Shown here in pieces: positions 46,393 through 55,878 of a DNA stretch of 64,000 nt. This stretch comes from Planctomycetales bacterium. GTDB taxonomy: Bacteria; Planctomycetota; Planctomycetia; Planctomycetales; Planctomycetaceae. The notes under the pieces were generated by a model, which worked only from the letters and a program-made list of their open reading frames with translations, made no database searches and was not told the DNA's origin. Each line of letters starts with the position of its first letter. Position 1 is the first letter of the stretch. Both the position numbers and the translations under genes were made by a program. Location: positions 1-64,000 of the forward strand of contig JAPLOA010000068.1 in the NCBI GenBank assembly GCA_026400835.1, read 5' to 3'.

Positions 46393-48447
46393 TCAATTGC
46401 CAAGCCCGGGCAGATCGAAACTTGGTGGTCCACCAGCTCCGGGAGCCCCAGCTCCATCGGCTGGCTTCGCTTCTTCTTTCGGACCCACAACAGCTTCACG
46501 TGTCAGCTTGAACTTCTCAAAGCTGTCCGCGGAGATCACGTAATACCAGGCACCAAATCGTTCAGACAGTTCGTCGGCCTTCTTCCTGCCTTCTTTCGCT
46601 TTGCTTTCCCAGGCCTTCAGAGCACCTTCAAAGCCAGCCTTCGCTGCTTCGTATTCACCCATGGCCTGGTCGTACTGCTTCTGAGCTTCTGCTTTGGGAT
46701 CAACAGGCGGCTGAGCAGGTGCTGCCTCCGAAGCATCTCCTTCCGCAGGAGCTGCATTCGCTGGCGTCTCAGCAGCAGGCTTATCACCCTCGGCCGGAGC
46801 AGACTGACCTTCCTGTGCTGGAGCTGCTGCAGTGGGTTCAGCGGGCTTTGCTTCTGCTGCAGGGGCAGCTTCCTGAGCAGGGGCCGCCGGTTCAGCTACG
46901 GCAGAAGGTTCGGCCGCTGCCGGCTCATCACAAGAACCCGGATCCGCAGGCTTTTCCGGAGCTGGTTCAGCCGCCTTCTCAGATGCAGGCGCTTCTTCTC
47001 TCGGTGCTCCTTCCTTTAGCGCGGCATCGGCCGCTGGTTTCTCTTCCGCAGGTGGTCCGGCTTCTTTAGGAGCATCCGCTGGCGCTTCCGGCTTTTTGTC
47101 GTCCGCTGGAGCAGGGGCAGCAGCGTCATTCAGGATGGCAGGCTTCTCTGGAGCAACAGGCTCTGTCGGCTTCGGCCCGAGCAATGATTCATCGTAATCA
47201 ACCTTCACCAACAGATAACGGCGTGGACCCGATTCCGAGTCTTCCGGCTTGGCAGCATCAGCCTCTGCGCCTTCGGCACCCTTTTCGCCATCGGCCTTGG
47301 CTTCTCCACCTTCTGTTTTGGCTTCACCTTCAGCCGGCGTCTTGTCATTGAGGCCAGTCTCGATGTCCTTCGCGGTTCCCCGAGCGATCTCACCGAAGTA
47401 CAACGTGTACCGCACTCCGTTGTTTGTACCCGCAAGCAGCTCGCCTTCGTTGGAAACCAGCTTCACCTGATTGTTTTCACCTCGAGCAATATAGAACCCC
47501 TGTCGCTGCATATCAGTCTGCAGGACCTGACGCATCAATGGATTCTGAGCAACCTCAGGTGAAACAGTCAGGTCCGCATTCAATCCCTCTGGCTTTGGAC
47601 GAACGCCAACGATCTTCAGCTGGTCCAGGTTCTTTGTGATATCCGTAACAGCCGCTTCCTTCAGCGACTCAATGTCCGGATTCAAACCTTTCATGTCCCA
47701 CTTGCTGGTGGTCTTGTCTTTCTGGAAATCAAACACCTCGCCTTGAAGAATCGCGCCTTGCTCTTCGTCGACGGAATACTGATCAACGGTGACCTTGACG
47801 ATGTCGTTCTGATTCAGCTTCAACAAGTCCGGCTCAATCCAATCACTGAACTTCGCTGACAGATCGGCATCCAGCTTCGCGATGAAGACCGGGTTCTTGT
47901 CCGGCTGACGAACGCAAAAGTGTTTTTCTCGACCTTCAACCGCTTTGCCCACGATCAGATCAACCAAAGAGTTGCTGCTGTTGTCTCGCAGCGTAATTCG
48001 GGTCCCGCGTGTTTCTTCTTTTTTATCATCAGCTTCGGGTGCAGCGGCTGCCACCTCAGCACCCGGATCTTCAACACCGTAACGAGCCCAGTCGTCTTTG
48101 CTGCGACTTTGCAGAGCAACCTTTTTGATGCCGATCAGTGACGCAGCCGTTTTGGCCAGACGCTCTGCTGCCTCAGCCGGATAGTCATGGTGCGAAGGAA
48201 TGACCCAGAAACCTTTCTCATTCTGCTTCACTGAGAACGAAAGCGGTTCACGAGTCTCTGCATCGTACTTTACGACACTGAGTTCCATGGCTTTCATTGG
48301 ATCGTTGAAGTCCGCGAAGAACGCCTGACCGACGTCAGAGAATCCCTCCACGGCAGCAGGCTGATTGGCGAATCGAACACCCACCGCGGCAAGAGCAGCA
48401 ACCGCAGCTACTCCAACGAATACCATAGTTCGACTTGTCGCGTTCAT
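46393..48447 (-). CDS. DUF4340-domain membrane-anchored protein
   Basis: A 684-residue protein. I use the ATG at 48447 (M-N-A-T-S-R-T-M), which starts a single membrane anchor (about 8-27); the upstream extension to 48660 has no family character. The extracytoplasmic DUF4340 domain shows paired repeats (W-V-I-P-S-H-H-D-Y-P-A-E-A; L-L-A-G-T-N-N-G-V-R-Y-T-L-Y-F). Near residue 410 is R-Y-L-L-V-K-V-D-Y-D-E-S, and the final family motif, F-G-A-W-Y-Y-V-I, is at about 631. Between them is a roughly 170-residue Ala/Glu/Pro/Lys-rich insert. DUF4340 proteins follow GldF/GldG-type genes and are thought to act with that ABC system; the exact role is unknown. Confidence 0.88.
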   Translation of the reverse strand: MNATSRTMVFVGVAAVAALAAVGVRFANQPAAVEGFSDVGQAFFADFNDPMKAMELSVVKYDAETREPLSFSVKQNEKGFWVIPSHHDYPAEAAERLAKTAASLIGIKKVALQSRSKDDWARYGVEDPGAEVAAAAPEADDKKEETRGTRITLRDNSSNSLVDLIVGKAVEGREKHFCVRQPDKNPVFIAKLDADLSAKFSDWIEPDLLKLNQNDIVKVTVDQYSVDEEQGAILQGEVFDFQKDKTTSKWDMKGLNPDIESLKEAAVTDITKNLDQLKIVGVRPKPEGLNADLTVSPEVAQNPLMRQVLQTDMQRQGFYIARGENNQVKLVSNEGELLAGTNNGVRYTLYFGEIARGTAKDIETGLNDKTPAEGEAKTEGGEAKADGEKGAEGAEADAAKPEDSESGPRRYLLVKVDYDESLLGPKPTEPVAPEKPAILNDAAAPAPADDKKPEAPADAPKEAGPPAEEKPAADAALKEGAPREEAPASEKAAEPAPEKPADPGSCDEPAAAEPSAVAEPAAPAQEAAPAAEAKPAEPTAAAPAQEGQSAPAEGDKPAAETPANAAPAEGDASEAAPAQPPVDPKAEAQKQYDQAMGEYEAAKAGFEGALKAWESKAKEGRKKADELSERFGAWYYVISADSFEKFKLTREAVVGPKEEAKPADGAGAPGAGGPPSFDLPGLGN

Positions 48448-48586
48448 GGAAAAACCTGATTCACAAAAGACTGACAATGAGAAGAGTAATGCCACAAACA
48501 ACAGCACTTCAGTTACACACGTCATTTGGGACTGTCCGGCAACCGCCGGACCATTCAAATGATGTCTGCACCAACAGCCCTCGGCA

Positions 48587-51388
48587 TCAGCTCTTTCTTC
48601 GATTGGGGTTAATGGACTGCTGCTCAGCAAGGTTACGAAGCCCGAGGAACAACATTCCAAAACAGACCGGCAGGATCGCCGGAATAATGCAGGCTACGAT
48701 CTTAACGGTGCTTTCGACTCGACGAATTTCTCGCTTCATCTCCAAACCCGACTTGCGAACTCGAGAATTCAATTGACGCTCCAGTTGTTCCTTCTGAAGC
48801 TCAAGCTGTCGATTCAGCTGCTGTTCTTTCTGACGCATCTGCACGTCCTTGCTGCGAGCATCCAGTTCAGCATTCTCTTCGATCTTTTTAATCTCAGCTC
48901 TAAGCTCTTCTTCAGCTTTCTTCAGAGTAGCGTCCATCTGGTCCTGAGCGTCCTTCTCTTCCTTGTTCAGATCCTTTCTCATTGAACTGGTCTGATCTTC
49001 GACAAACTTCAGAGTTCTCAGACTTGCTCGACGAGACCGCAATGGAATGAAGGTCTCATCACCGGCCAGTGCGTCCACAGCATTCAGAACGAAGGTCACG
49101 TTATCGAACTTAACACCCAACATGCCTCGGTTGCGTTCAAGGAAAAACCAATCGGTGATCATGTCGATATCGGAGCATAAAATCACGTTCAACGGCGACT
49201 CCGCAGACTCGTTCCGAATCTGGGCGGCGATCACATGCGAATCATTATCATCGCGACGACGAGGATTCGGATTGATTTCAACTGACTGCCCCCCGGCAAA
49301 CGGATTGAATGATGGAGCAGTGTAGTCTTCCCAATCCAGCACACCGGACTCACGGCTCGTTCGCAGCAGCGGTATGAATTCCTGCTCTTTGCGACCCGCA
49401 CGATCGATGATCGATCCAGGGTACAGCATCACCAGATCCTGCAGGCTCTTCGAGACTGTGCTCTCTTCACCAAATGGTGAAGACTGATTCCCAGTGCGAG
49501 AAACGAACACATACTCCGGTGGCAGAGTGCCAAATTCGTTGTGGGGATTATTGCGGTCATAAACAACCTGACCGTTGTCCCATTTGACGTTCAACAGATT
49601 CATCAGCGAAGTCGCTTCGCCACCATCAGCCTTTTGCTCCGGTGGCGGGCCACCGCCAAACATGCCCCCGCCCCCACCAGGCTTCGGCAGTTTAGGAGCC
49701 ATCGCCAAACCAGCCTGAGACTGAAAAACAAACGGGCAAGGGTCATCAAAAATCAAAGTCGGCTTTCCGGCCTTGACGTATTCGACCAGATTATCCATCT
49801 GCGGCTGTGTCAGCGAAGAAGGCATTACCGCAACCAAAACATCAAAGCCCTCAGCAGACTTCTTGTCCTTTTCATCAGCGGCCGCCGCATCATCCTTTTT
49901 CTCTTCAGCATCCTTAGCGGCATCTTCGCTTTCGTTCTTCTCTGCCGTCTTTTGGTCATCAACCAGAATGCGCTGAGAAGGATTTACCGCGACAACTTTA
50001 TACTGCTTTTCGAGTTCTCGAACGATCTCCCACTTCCCGCCGCCTTCGCCTTCCGAGGTCGCTCGAGCGTCCGTTACAAGGACACCCACAGTCAGACGCT
50101 TTTCCTGAGACACTGTTCGCAGTGATCGAGTTAGCTCATATTCAATCGGGAGCCCCTTACCAAAGAACGGGATTACCAGTTCATCAGTTGAGCTCTGAAT
50201 AAACGCACCAAGAAACACTTCTGCCTCTTCGCGCTTGCCGTCTCGTTCATACTGCAAACGGACAGGTTCAATTCCTAATGCTCGAGCCTGTTCGGCTTCT
50301 TCACTGAATGGCTCAACCGCAATGTCCCGCCAGGTGATTGCACCGCCGCTGCTCAATTCAAACTCACGCAGCAATCCGCGAAGCTGACGGCGTGTTTCGA
50401 CATAATCTCCCGGCACGTCCGGGCTGATAAACGACTGAATTGTGATCCGCTGAGTTTCCTTCAGACCTTGCAGTGTAGTCTCTGTAGCAGAAGAAAGCGT
50501 GAAGAGATCTTCTGCCGACAAGTCCGCGCGAGCTGGATAAGTCCAGAAGATCGACATCAGGCTAGCGGCCGTAATCAGAACACAACCTGTTCTGATCGCA
50601 AACTGCATCCCCATCCCGACCTGTTGTCCCGCAGACCATCGACGTCGCGAAATCACAATCAGATTCAGATACAGCATGACCGCTGCAAAGAACGCAAACC
50701 AGGCGATCCCGGTGAACGGCAGAACTCCGACACTGAAATCCTGCAGTTGCTGCTGAAGGCTCATGGAAGTCAGACGATTCCGAAGGTCATACAGCTCAGC
50801 CCCCTTGCCGAACAGACCATAAATCCACTCCACAACATCCGTGACGTAATACAACATCACAGGCACACAGCAAAAAACGACTCCCAGCACGAACGCGACG
50901 GTCGAGCTGCTGGTCAAAGATGAAGCCAGCATTCCGGCGGCAAGCAATGCACCGCCGGCGAGCAGATAACCAACATAACTGCTGATCACGGCTCCCATAT
51001 CAGGCGAACCCAGCCAGATCAGAACGAGAACATTGACCAACGAAAACGCTAAGGCCACAGAATAGACACCGAACACGGCCAGATATTTCCCAGCCAAAAC
51101 TTCGATTTCCGTCGACGGCATCGTGAACAGCAATTCGTCTGTTCCCAGCTTTCGCTCGTCGGACCACGCTGTCATCGTGATCGCAGGGATCACGAACAGC
51201 AGTAGCCAGGGAAACCCGGTAGTCAATTGATCGAGCGTTGCCTGATTAGCGGCAAAAAAGGAAGCCGAAAATGCCATTGCGGCCGAGGCAACGCAGAACA
51301 CCAGGATAAAGAGATATCCGAGAATCCCAGAGAAGTAACTGCGGAAATTCCGCTTGGCTACCGCCAGAATCACATGACTGCGAAACAT
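48587..51388 (-). CDS. ABC-2 permease fused to a GldG-like protein
   Basis: About 933 residues. The ATG at 51388 has AAGGTG upstream; the frame extends to a TTG at 51460. The N-terminal part (about 1-290) is an ABC-2 permease with six or more membrane segments (F-R-S-Y-F-S-G-I-L-G-Y-L-F and D-E-R-K-L-G-T-D-E-L-L-F-T-M-P, the GldF-type signature). The C-terminal part is the GldG/ABC_transp_aux domain (about 300-800; L-K-E-T-Q-R-I-T-I-Q-S-F-I-S and V-G-V-L-V-T-D-A-R). It ends in a charged coiled coil (about 800-880) and a last membrane helix near 905. An acidic Glu/Lys-rich insert lies near 480-510. GldF and GldG are separate proteins in gliding Bacteroidetes; here they are one chain. It follows the GldA-like ATPase gene. 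Confidence 0.92.
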   Translation of the reverse strand: MFRSHVILAVAKRNFRSYFSGILGYLFILVFCVASAAMAFSASFFAANQATLDQLTTGFPWLLLFVIPAITMTAWSDERKLGTDELLFTMPSTEIEVLAGKYLAVFGVYSVALAFSLVNVLVLIWLGSPDMGAVISSYVGYLLAGGALLAAGMLASSLTSSSTVAFVLGVVFCCVPVMLYYVTDVVEWIYGLFGKGAELYDLRNRLTSMSLQQQLQDFSVGVLPFTGIAWFAFFAAVMLYLNLIVISRRRWSAGQQVGMGMQFAIRTGCVLITAASLMSIFWTYPARADLSAEDLFTLSSATETTLQGLKETQRITIQSFISPDVPGDYVETRRQLRGLLREFELSSGGAITWRDIAVEPFSEEAEQARALGIEPVRLQYERDGKREEAEVFLGAFIQSSTDELVIPFFGKGLPIEYELTRSLRTVSQEKRLTVGVLVTDARATSEGEGGGKWEIVRELEKQYKVVAVNPSQRILVDDQKTAEKNESEDAAKDAEEKKDDAAAADEKDKKSAEGFDVLVAVMPSSLTQPQMDNLVEYVKAGKPTLIFDDPCPFVFQSQAGLAMAPKLPKPGGGGGMFGGGPPPEQKADGGEATSLMNLLNVKWDNGQVVYDRNNPHNEFGTLPPEYVFVSRTGNQSSPFGEESTVSKSLQDLVMLYPGSIIDRAGRKEQEFIPLLRTSRESGVLDWEDYTAPSFNPFAGGQSVEINPNPRRRDDNDSHVIAAQIRNESAESPLNVILCSDIDMITDWFFLERNRGMLGVKFDNVTFVLNAVDALAGDETFIPLRSRRASLRTLKFVEDQTSSMRKDLNKEEKDAQDQMDATLKKAEEELRAEIKKIEENAELDARSKDVQMRQKEQQLNRQLELQKEQLERQLNSRVRKSGLEMKREIRRVESTVKIVACIIPAILPVCFGMLFLGLRNLAEQQSINPNRRKS

Positions 51389-51508
51389 GCACACACCTTC
51401 GCTCTGGATAAGAATCGGAAATCTGCCAACCGAAATTTCGAACGCTAGTGAGTCGTTCAAACCGGCTCAGCAGACCATGAATCAAAAGGAAACAAGTCGA
51501 GGCCTCAG

Positions 51509-52255
51509 TTACGCAGCACTGTGAGTCAGCTTGCGGAACTGCTTTTCCATGTCGACTTCGTTGTTGCCCAGATCACCCGTTGGACCATCAAACACTACGC
51601 GCCCATTATTCACCATCACCACTCGACTACAGACCGCGCGAACTTCCTGCAGAATGTGAGTCGACAACAGAATCGTCTTTGTCTTCGCCAACTCAAGAAT
51701 AAGGTCTCGAACACCATGGACCTGATTCGGATCAAGACCGCTGGTCGGTTCGTCCAGAATCAAAACATCGGGATCGTGCAACATCGCATGCGCCATTCCG
51801 ACTCGCTGACGAAACCCGCGTGACAACTTCGAGATCGGCTTCCGCCAGACTTCCGCAAGCGAACACTTGTCAGAAACCCAGGCCATCCGCTTGGCGAGCT
51901 GGTCGCCCTTCAAGCCGCGAACTTCACCCATGTACTGCAGCAATGTCTCCGGGGTCATCTCGACATAGAGAGGCCCGTTCTCTGGCAGATACCCCAGATG
52001 CTCACTGGCTGCAATGCGGTTCTCCGCAACATTGTAGCCCGCAAGAAATGCTTCGCCGCGACTGGGCGAAAGGAACCCTGTCAACATTTTCATGGTCGTA
52101 CTTTTCCCGGCGCCGTTCGGCCCGAGAAACGCACAAACCTGCCCGCGTGGCACCGAAAACGTAACGTCCCGAGTCGCCGCAAATTCTCCGTAAAACTTGC
52201 TCAGCCCGCGGGCTTCGATCATCACATCAGACGAAGTGCTGGATTTTGAACTCAT
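51509..52255 (-). CDS. ABC transporter ATPase (GldA-like)
   Basis: A 248-residue ATP-binding subunit that powers the membrane protein encoded next. Walker A is G-P-N-G-A-G-K-S-T (about residues 45-53), the signature is L-S-R-G-F-R-Q-R, Walker B is V-L-I-L-D-E-P-T-S-G-L-D, and the switch His is in L-L-S-T-H-I-L. The Y-L-P-E-N-G-P-L-Y sequence in the Q-loop region is typical of the GldA/ABC-2 group. The short N-terminal tail is Ser-rich. It is first of the three-gene operon with the GldF-GldG fusion (120 bases on) and DUF4340. The transported substrate is unknown; such systems act on the cell envelope. Confidence 0.93.
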   Translation of the reverse strand: MSSKSSTSSDVMIEARGLSKFYGEFAATRDVTFSVPRGQVCAFLGPNGAGKSTTMKMLTGFLSPSRGEAFLAGYNVAENRIAASEHLGYLPENGPLYVEMTPETLLQYMGEVRGLKGDQLAKRMAWVSDKCSLAEVWRKPISKLSRGFRQRVGMAHAMLHDPDVLILDEPTSGLDPNQVHGVRDLILELAKTKTILLSTHILQEVRAVCSRVVMVNNGRVVFDGPTGDLGNNEVDMEKQFRKLTHSAA

Positions 52256-52999
52256 TAGCTCGTTTCTCTGCCTTCTGATCTATCCAACCAGGGCTTCACC
52301 CCTGAACCAAACGGCCAATCGGCCGGACATCACACCAACATCACTTCTTTGAATGGCCTTCAGCGGGCATCAAGATGCCCAAGCCGACGAAGTCCCGGAG
52401 ATTTTTCTACAACTCTCAAACCCCGCAGACCAGCAACGCATGGTCGCGACTTTGGCAGAGAATACAATCGAGGCCGTCCTCCGCCCGGATCGTGGACGCC
52501 CGACACCTTTTTCAACGCGTTGCCATCGTGCGACCCTTGATCGCGCGGAACTGCCGGAACGGCAGCGGCCCGCGTTTTTGCCCTCAAAGTTGCAAACTGC
52601 GTTCCAGAAACCAGCAACGCCAATGGCCACGTTTTCGTGGGAAACGAATTGTTGGTTTTGCCGGGCTCCGAAGCAACAGTGTCACTTACCTGAATCGCAA
52701 GCAAGGAGTTTCCCGGTTTTTGCCTACCTGGTACCTCGGTTGGTATTATTCTCCGCACGGTGGGAATTGAGGCCCGGGTATTCGCGTAACACTGTAAACG
52801 AGGATAGCCTCAATCGCGGCCGTGCTCTGAATAAATCAATAGCTCACAAAGATCCCGTATTTCTTGTGTTTCCTGGCTGCCAAAGTCGCGATGGTCTGGA
52901 TCAGAGTTTCTTCGAAGACCAGTTCACTGGTGAAAACCGAGCCTTGCCACAACAATTGCCCTCTATTCAATTCAGACTTTTCAGCGGAGCATCGTTCCA
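52256..52999. other. Spacer between the ABC operon and pdxJ, no supported gene
   Basis: About 740 bases. Several open frames overlap on both strands (the longest plus frame runs 52353 into pdxJ), but none has a convincing ribosome site, signal peptide or family motif, and one overlaps the pdxJ start. It should hold the divergent promoters of the ABC operon and pdxJ. It may contain a decayed gene. Confidence 0.4.
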
Positions 53000-53716
53000 A
53001 TGCCATTGTTGGGTGTGAACATCGACCACGTCGCAACCGTCCGTCAAGCTCGACGTACCAATGAACCTGACCCGGTTCATGCGGCTGTCCTGGCAGAATT
53101 GGGTGGAGCCGACGCAATCACGGTCCATTTGAGAGAAGACCGGCGCCATATTCAGGATCGCGACGTCCGCCTGCTGAAAGAAATCTGTCGAGTCCGCCTG
53201 AATCTGGAAATGGCGGTCTCCGACGAAATCACAACCATTGCCCTGAATCTGGTGCCGGATCAGGTAACTCTGGTTCCCGAACGACGCGAAGAAATTACAA
53301 CCGAGGGCGGACTGGATGTGAAGACTCACTTCCAGCGAATCCGCCAGTGCATCGATCAGCTTCAAGGCGCTGGAATCATGTGCAGCCTGTTTATTGATCC
53401 CGATGTGGCTCAGGTCGAAAAAGCCAGGGAGCTGGGCGTTGAAGCCGTTGAACTACATACTGGTTGTTACGCCGACGCGCGAACACCAGAAAAAGTCGAG
53501 TACGAATTCGATCGCCTGCGTGAAGCGGGACTGTATGCCAACGCTCAGGGACTAAAACTGAATCTTGGACACGGGCTCACTTATCGCAACGTGCGCCGAG
53601 TAGCCGAAATTCATTGTGTGCATGAACTCAACATCGGTCACTCGATTGTGGCTCAGGCCATGATGGTGGGCTTTGAGCGAGCAGTGCGAGAAATGAAGCA
53701 ACTCTTGACGTTGTAG
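53000..53716 (+). CDS. pdxJ: Pyridoxine 5'-phosphate synthase
   Basis: PdxJ, a 238-residue TIM-barrel enzyme that condenses 1-deoxyxylulose 5-phosphate with 3-amino-2-oxopropyl phosphate to pyridoxine 5'-phosphate, the last ring-forming step of the DXP-dependent vitamin B6 route. Family signatures are [44 protein letters not shown] and E-L-N-I-G-H-S-I-V. Length matches the family. GGAG at 52986-52989 supports the ATG at 53000. It lies 151 bases before aroC in the same direction, with AT-rich repeats between, so cotranscription is uncertain. Confidence 0.97.
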   Translation: MPLLGVNIDHVATVRQARRTNEPDPVHAAVLAELGGADAITVHLREDRRHIQDRDVRLLKEICRVRLNLEMAVSDEITTIALNLVPDQVTLVPERREEITTEGGLDVKTHFQRIRQCIDQLQGAGIMCSLFIDPDVAQVEKARELGVEAVELHTGCYADARTPEKVEYEFDRLREAGLYANAQGLKLNLGHGLTYRNVRRVAEIHCVHELNIGHSIVAQAMMVGFERAVREMKQLLTL

Positions 53717-53791
53717 TTGAGCTCCATTGTTAACTCAACAGCGTGCTCGCTCACTTCAGGATTGACCAGAGCACCTTTTCTCGTTGATCAC

Positions 53792-53842
53792 GAATTTCAA
53801 ATCTCAAATTGCAGATCTCAAATCTGCTGTTTGATCTCTGAT
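53792..53842. repeat. AAATCTCAAAT-type repeat before aroC
   Basis: A run of variants of AATTTCAAATCTCAAAT and GATCTCAAATCTG. It includes a small 6-bp stem, GCAGAT/ATCTGC (53811-53827). It resembles, in the other orientation, the repeat before the O-antigen ligase gene (20594-20630). Confidence 0.5.
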
Positions 53843-53867
53843 AACTCTTCCAGAACATTGAACCTTC

Positions 53868-54983
53868 ATGGCCGGCAACTCCTTCGGAAAACTGTTTCGC
53901 ATCACAACCGCCGGCGAGAGCCACGGGCCAGGTAATGTTGTTATCGTCGACGGTGTTCCCCCCGGAATGCCTCTCAGCATTGACGACCTGCGACCAGACT
54001 TGCAGCGACGACGACCAGGCCAAAGCCTGCTCGTGACCCAGCGTCAGGAGGAAGACGAACCGGAAATCCTGTCCGGTGTTTTCGACGGCAGGACGACCGG
54101 CACAAGCATCGCCATCCTGATTCGCAACGCCGACCAGCGCAGCGGCGACTATTCTGACATCCGCGACAAGTATCGCCCGGGACATGCGGACTATACGTTT
54201 GATGCTCGCTATGGCTTTCGCGACTATCGCGGCGGCGGTCGCAGCAGCGCCCGAGAAACGACCGCCCGAGTTGCCGCAGGGGCCATCGCAAAGAAGCTGA
54301 TCGCTCAGGAGTTCGGCGGACAAGTCATCGGCTACGTCTCACAAGTGGGCTCAATTAAAGCCACGATCTCCAATCCGGATCAGGTCACGTTGCATCAGGT
54401 GGAAACTCTGCCTGATGGATCACCAAACTTCGTGCGATGCCCGGACTACGCAGCCGCCGAGAAGATGGTGGCTTTGATTGACGAAGTTCGTCGCGACACC
54501 GATTCCATCGGCGGCATATCAGAGATCGTTGCAACCAACATTCCCGCGGGATTGGGCGAACCAGTCTTCGATAAACTGAAGGCCGATCTGGCGAAAGCCC
54601 TGTTCAGTCTGCCCGCAGTTCTTGGTGTTGAATACGGCAACGGCTTTGCCTGTGCGGAACTTCGAGGCAGTCAGAACAACGATATCTTCACGTCTCGTCA
54701 GACACGTGCTGGCGTTGAGATCGCCACCGAATCAAACCGCCACGGTGGAATGCTGGGCGGCATCAGTTCCGGCATGCCGATTGTTCTGCGGGCCGCCATC
54801 AAGCCGACCAGCAGCCTCGCCAAAGAACAAGCAACCGTGACTCGCGACGGCCTGCCAACCACGATCCGGACAAAGGGCCGCCATGATCCCTGCCTGCTGC
54901 CTCGCTTCGTTCCCATGGGAGAAGCCATGGTCGCCATCGTCCTCGCCGATCATTGGCTACGCTGGCGCGCGATCCGCAAATAG
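53868..54983 (+). CDS. aroC: Chorismate synthase
   Basis: AroC, 371 residues. It converts 5-enolpyruvylshikimate 3-phosphate to chorismate with reduced FMN, the last step of the shikimate pathway. All three family signatures are present: G-E-S-H-G-P-G near the N-terminus (His19), [16 protein letters not shown] near residue 125, and R-H-D-P-C-L-L-P-R near the C-terminus. [11 protein letters not shown] is the standard beginning. No other aromatic amino acid gene is nearby. The final tail W-L-R-W-R-A-I-R-K is short and basic. Confidence 0.98.
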   Translation: MAGNSFGKLFRITTAGESHGPGNVVIVDGVPPGMPLSIDDLRPDLQRRRPGQSLLVTQRQEEDEPEILSGVFDGRTTGTSIAILIRNADQRSGDYSDIRDKYRPGHADYTFDARYGFRDYRGGGRSSARETTARVAAGAIAKKLIAQEFGGQVIGYVSQVGSIKATISNPDQVTLHQVETLPDGSPNFVRCPDYAAAEKMVALIDEVRRDTDSIGGISEIVATNIPAGLGEPVFDKLKADLAKALFSLPAVLGVEYGNGFACAELRGSQNNDIFTSRQTRAGVEIATESNRHGGMLGGISSGMPIVLRAAIKPTSSLAKEQATVTRDGLPTTIRTKGRHDPCLLPRFVPMGEAMVAIVLADHWLRWRAIRK

Positions 54984-55106
54984 GTCTCCGTTCCGTCGCT
55001 CCAATTTCCACCTTGCAAGTTCCTGATATTCGCGGAAAATGCAGGTGAGCAAGCAATTCGCCATTTCGCTAAGTGGCTGAATTCATCCTCACATCACAGG
55101 TGGGCA

Positions 55107-55355
55107 ATGGAAAACGAACTTGAACTGGTAACAAGCCTTAGCGAACAGGAGCTTGAAGCGCTTGCTAACAGCGTTCTGGATCCTTCTGCACAATCGCGGC
55201 TTGACACATTACTCGAAAAGAAATCTGACGGTCTGCTCACTGCGTTTGAATTGTCAGAGCTTGATGCACTGTTATCACAAGTGGATCAATTGACGATTCT
55301 AAAGACCCGATCTCGCTTCACACTTCAGCAACACGCGAAAGCGGCAGGGGCGTGA
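55107..55355 (+). CDS. Small acidic/helical protein upstream of an HNH gene
   Basis: An 82-residue protein, mostly helical (L-T-S-L-S-E-Q-E-L-E-A-L-A type heptads, with the pattern G-L-L-T-A-F-E-L-S-E-L-D-A-L). AGG at 55098-55100 lies about six bases before the ATG. Its last codons overlap the GTG start of the HNH gene by four bases, so the two are translationally coupled. The pair recurs in planctomycetes and cyanobacteria, to my recollection. The function is unknown; the coupling suggests a partner or regulator of the HNH protein. Confidence 0.75.
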   Translation: MENELELVTSLSEQELEALANSVLDPSAQSRLDTLLEKKSDGLLTAFELSELDALLSQVDQLTILKTRSRFTLQQHAKAAGA

Positions 55356-55777
55356 GCGTCTACATTCCCGCAGAGCTCCGTCATCGCATCCGTGCTCATT
55401 TTCGTGACCATTGTGCTTATTGCAGGACCCCAGAAGCCCTGACGGTGGTCACATTTGAGTTTGAACATATCGTTCCAAGCTCCCGTGGCGGCGAAACCCT
55501 CTTTCAGAACCTCTGCCTTTCTTGCCCCACCTGCAATCGCTACAAGTCAGATCGGACCTTCGGTTCCAGCGATCCTGCTTCCGTAGAGTTTCCACTTTTT
55601 CATCCACATCTGAACGATTGGAACGAACACTTTTAGTGGAGCAGCGATTCGACATTGCTGATCGGGCAGACTCAGATCGGACAAGTCACAATTGCGACTT
55701 TGAAAATGAATCGTCCGCAGATCGTTCGAGTGCGCCGTTTGTGGACGGCTATGAATGAACATCCGCCGGTACTTTGA
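55352..55777 (+). pseudogene. HNH endonuclease gene with in-frame amber codon
   Basis: The GTG at 55352 starts an HNH endonuclease with zinc ligand cysteines Cys21, Cys24, Cys58 and Cys61 and the catalytic-type E-H-I-V-P (Glu38, His39). The frame meets TAG at 55634-55636, giving 94 residues. The same frame continues without a shift to a TGA at 55775-55777. The continuation (Q-I-G-Q-V-T-I-A-T-L-K-M-N-R-P-Q then R-L-W-T-A-M-N-E-H-P-P) matches the usual C-terminal part of this family (consensus T-P-I-G-R-x-T-V-x-L-L-x-L-N-R). So a 140-residue protein has been split by one nonsense codon. The truncated product still holds the whole HNH core and might be active, or the gene may be newly decayed. 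Confidence 0.85.
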
Positions 55778-55878
55778 AGCGAAGCAGAGCTAGTCAATAT
55801 CGGAACTTTGCTTTCGACTCTGACTCCTGTTCGATCAGGAAACACCTCCGAAAACGGTGCGAAGACATTCTTCCAGGG

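Noticed and set aside
46120-47019. Plus-strand frame of 299 residues
   Set aside because: Antisense to the Ala/Glu-rich insert of the DUF4340 protein and crosses the intrinsic terminator; no coding features.
52353-53018. Plus-strand frame of 221 residues before pdxJ
   Set aside because: Overlaps the pdxJ start, with no ribosome site or recognisable domain; kept only as an unexplained spacer.
53751-54323. Minus-strand frame of 190 residues
   Set aside because: Antisense to aroC, whose family motifs are complete.
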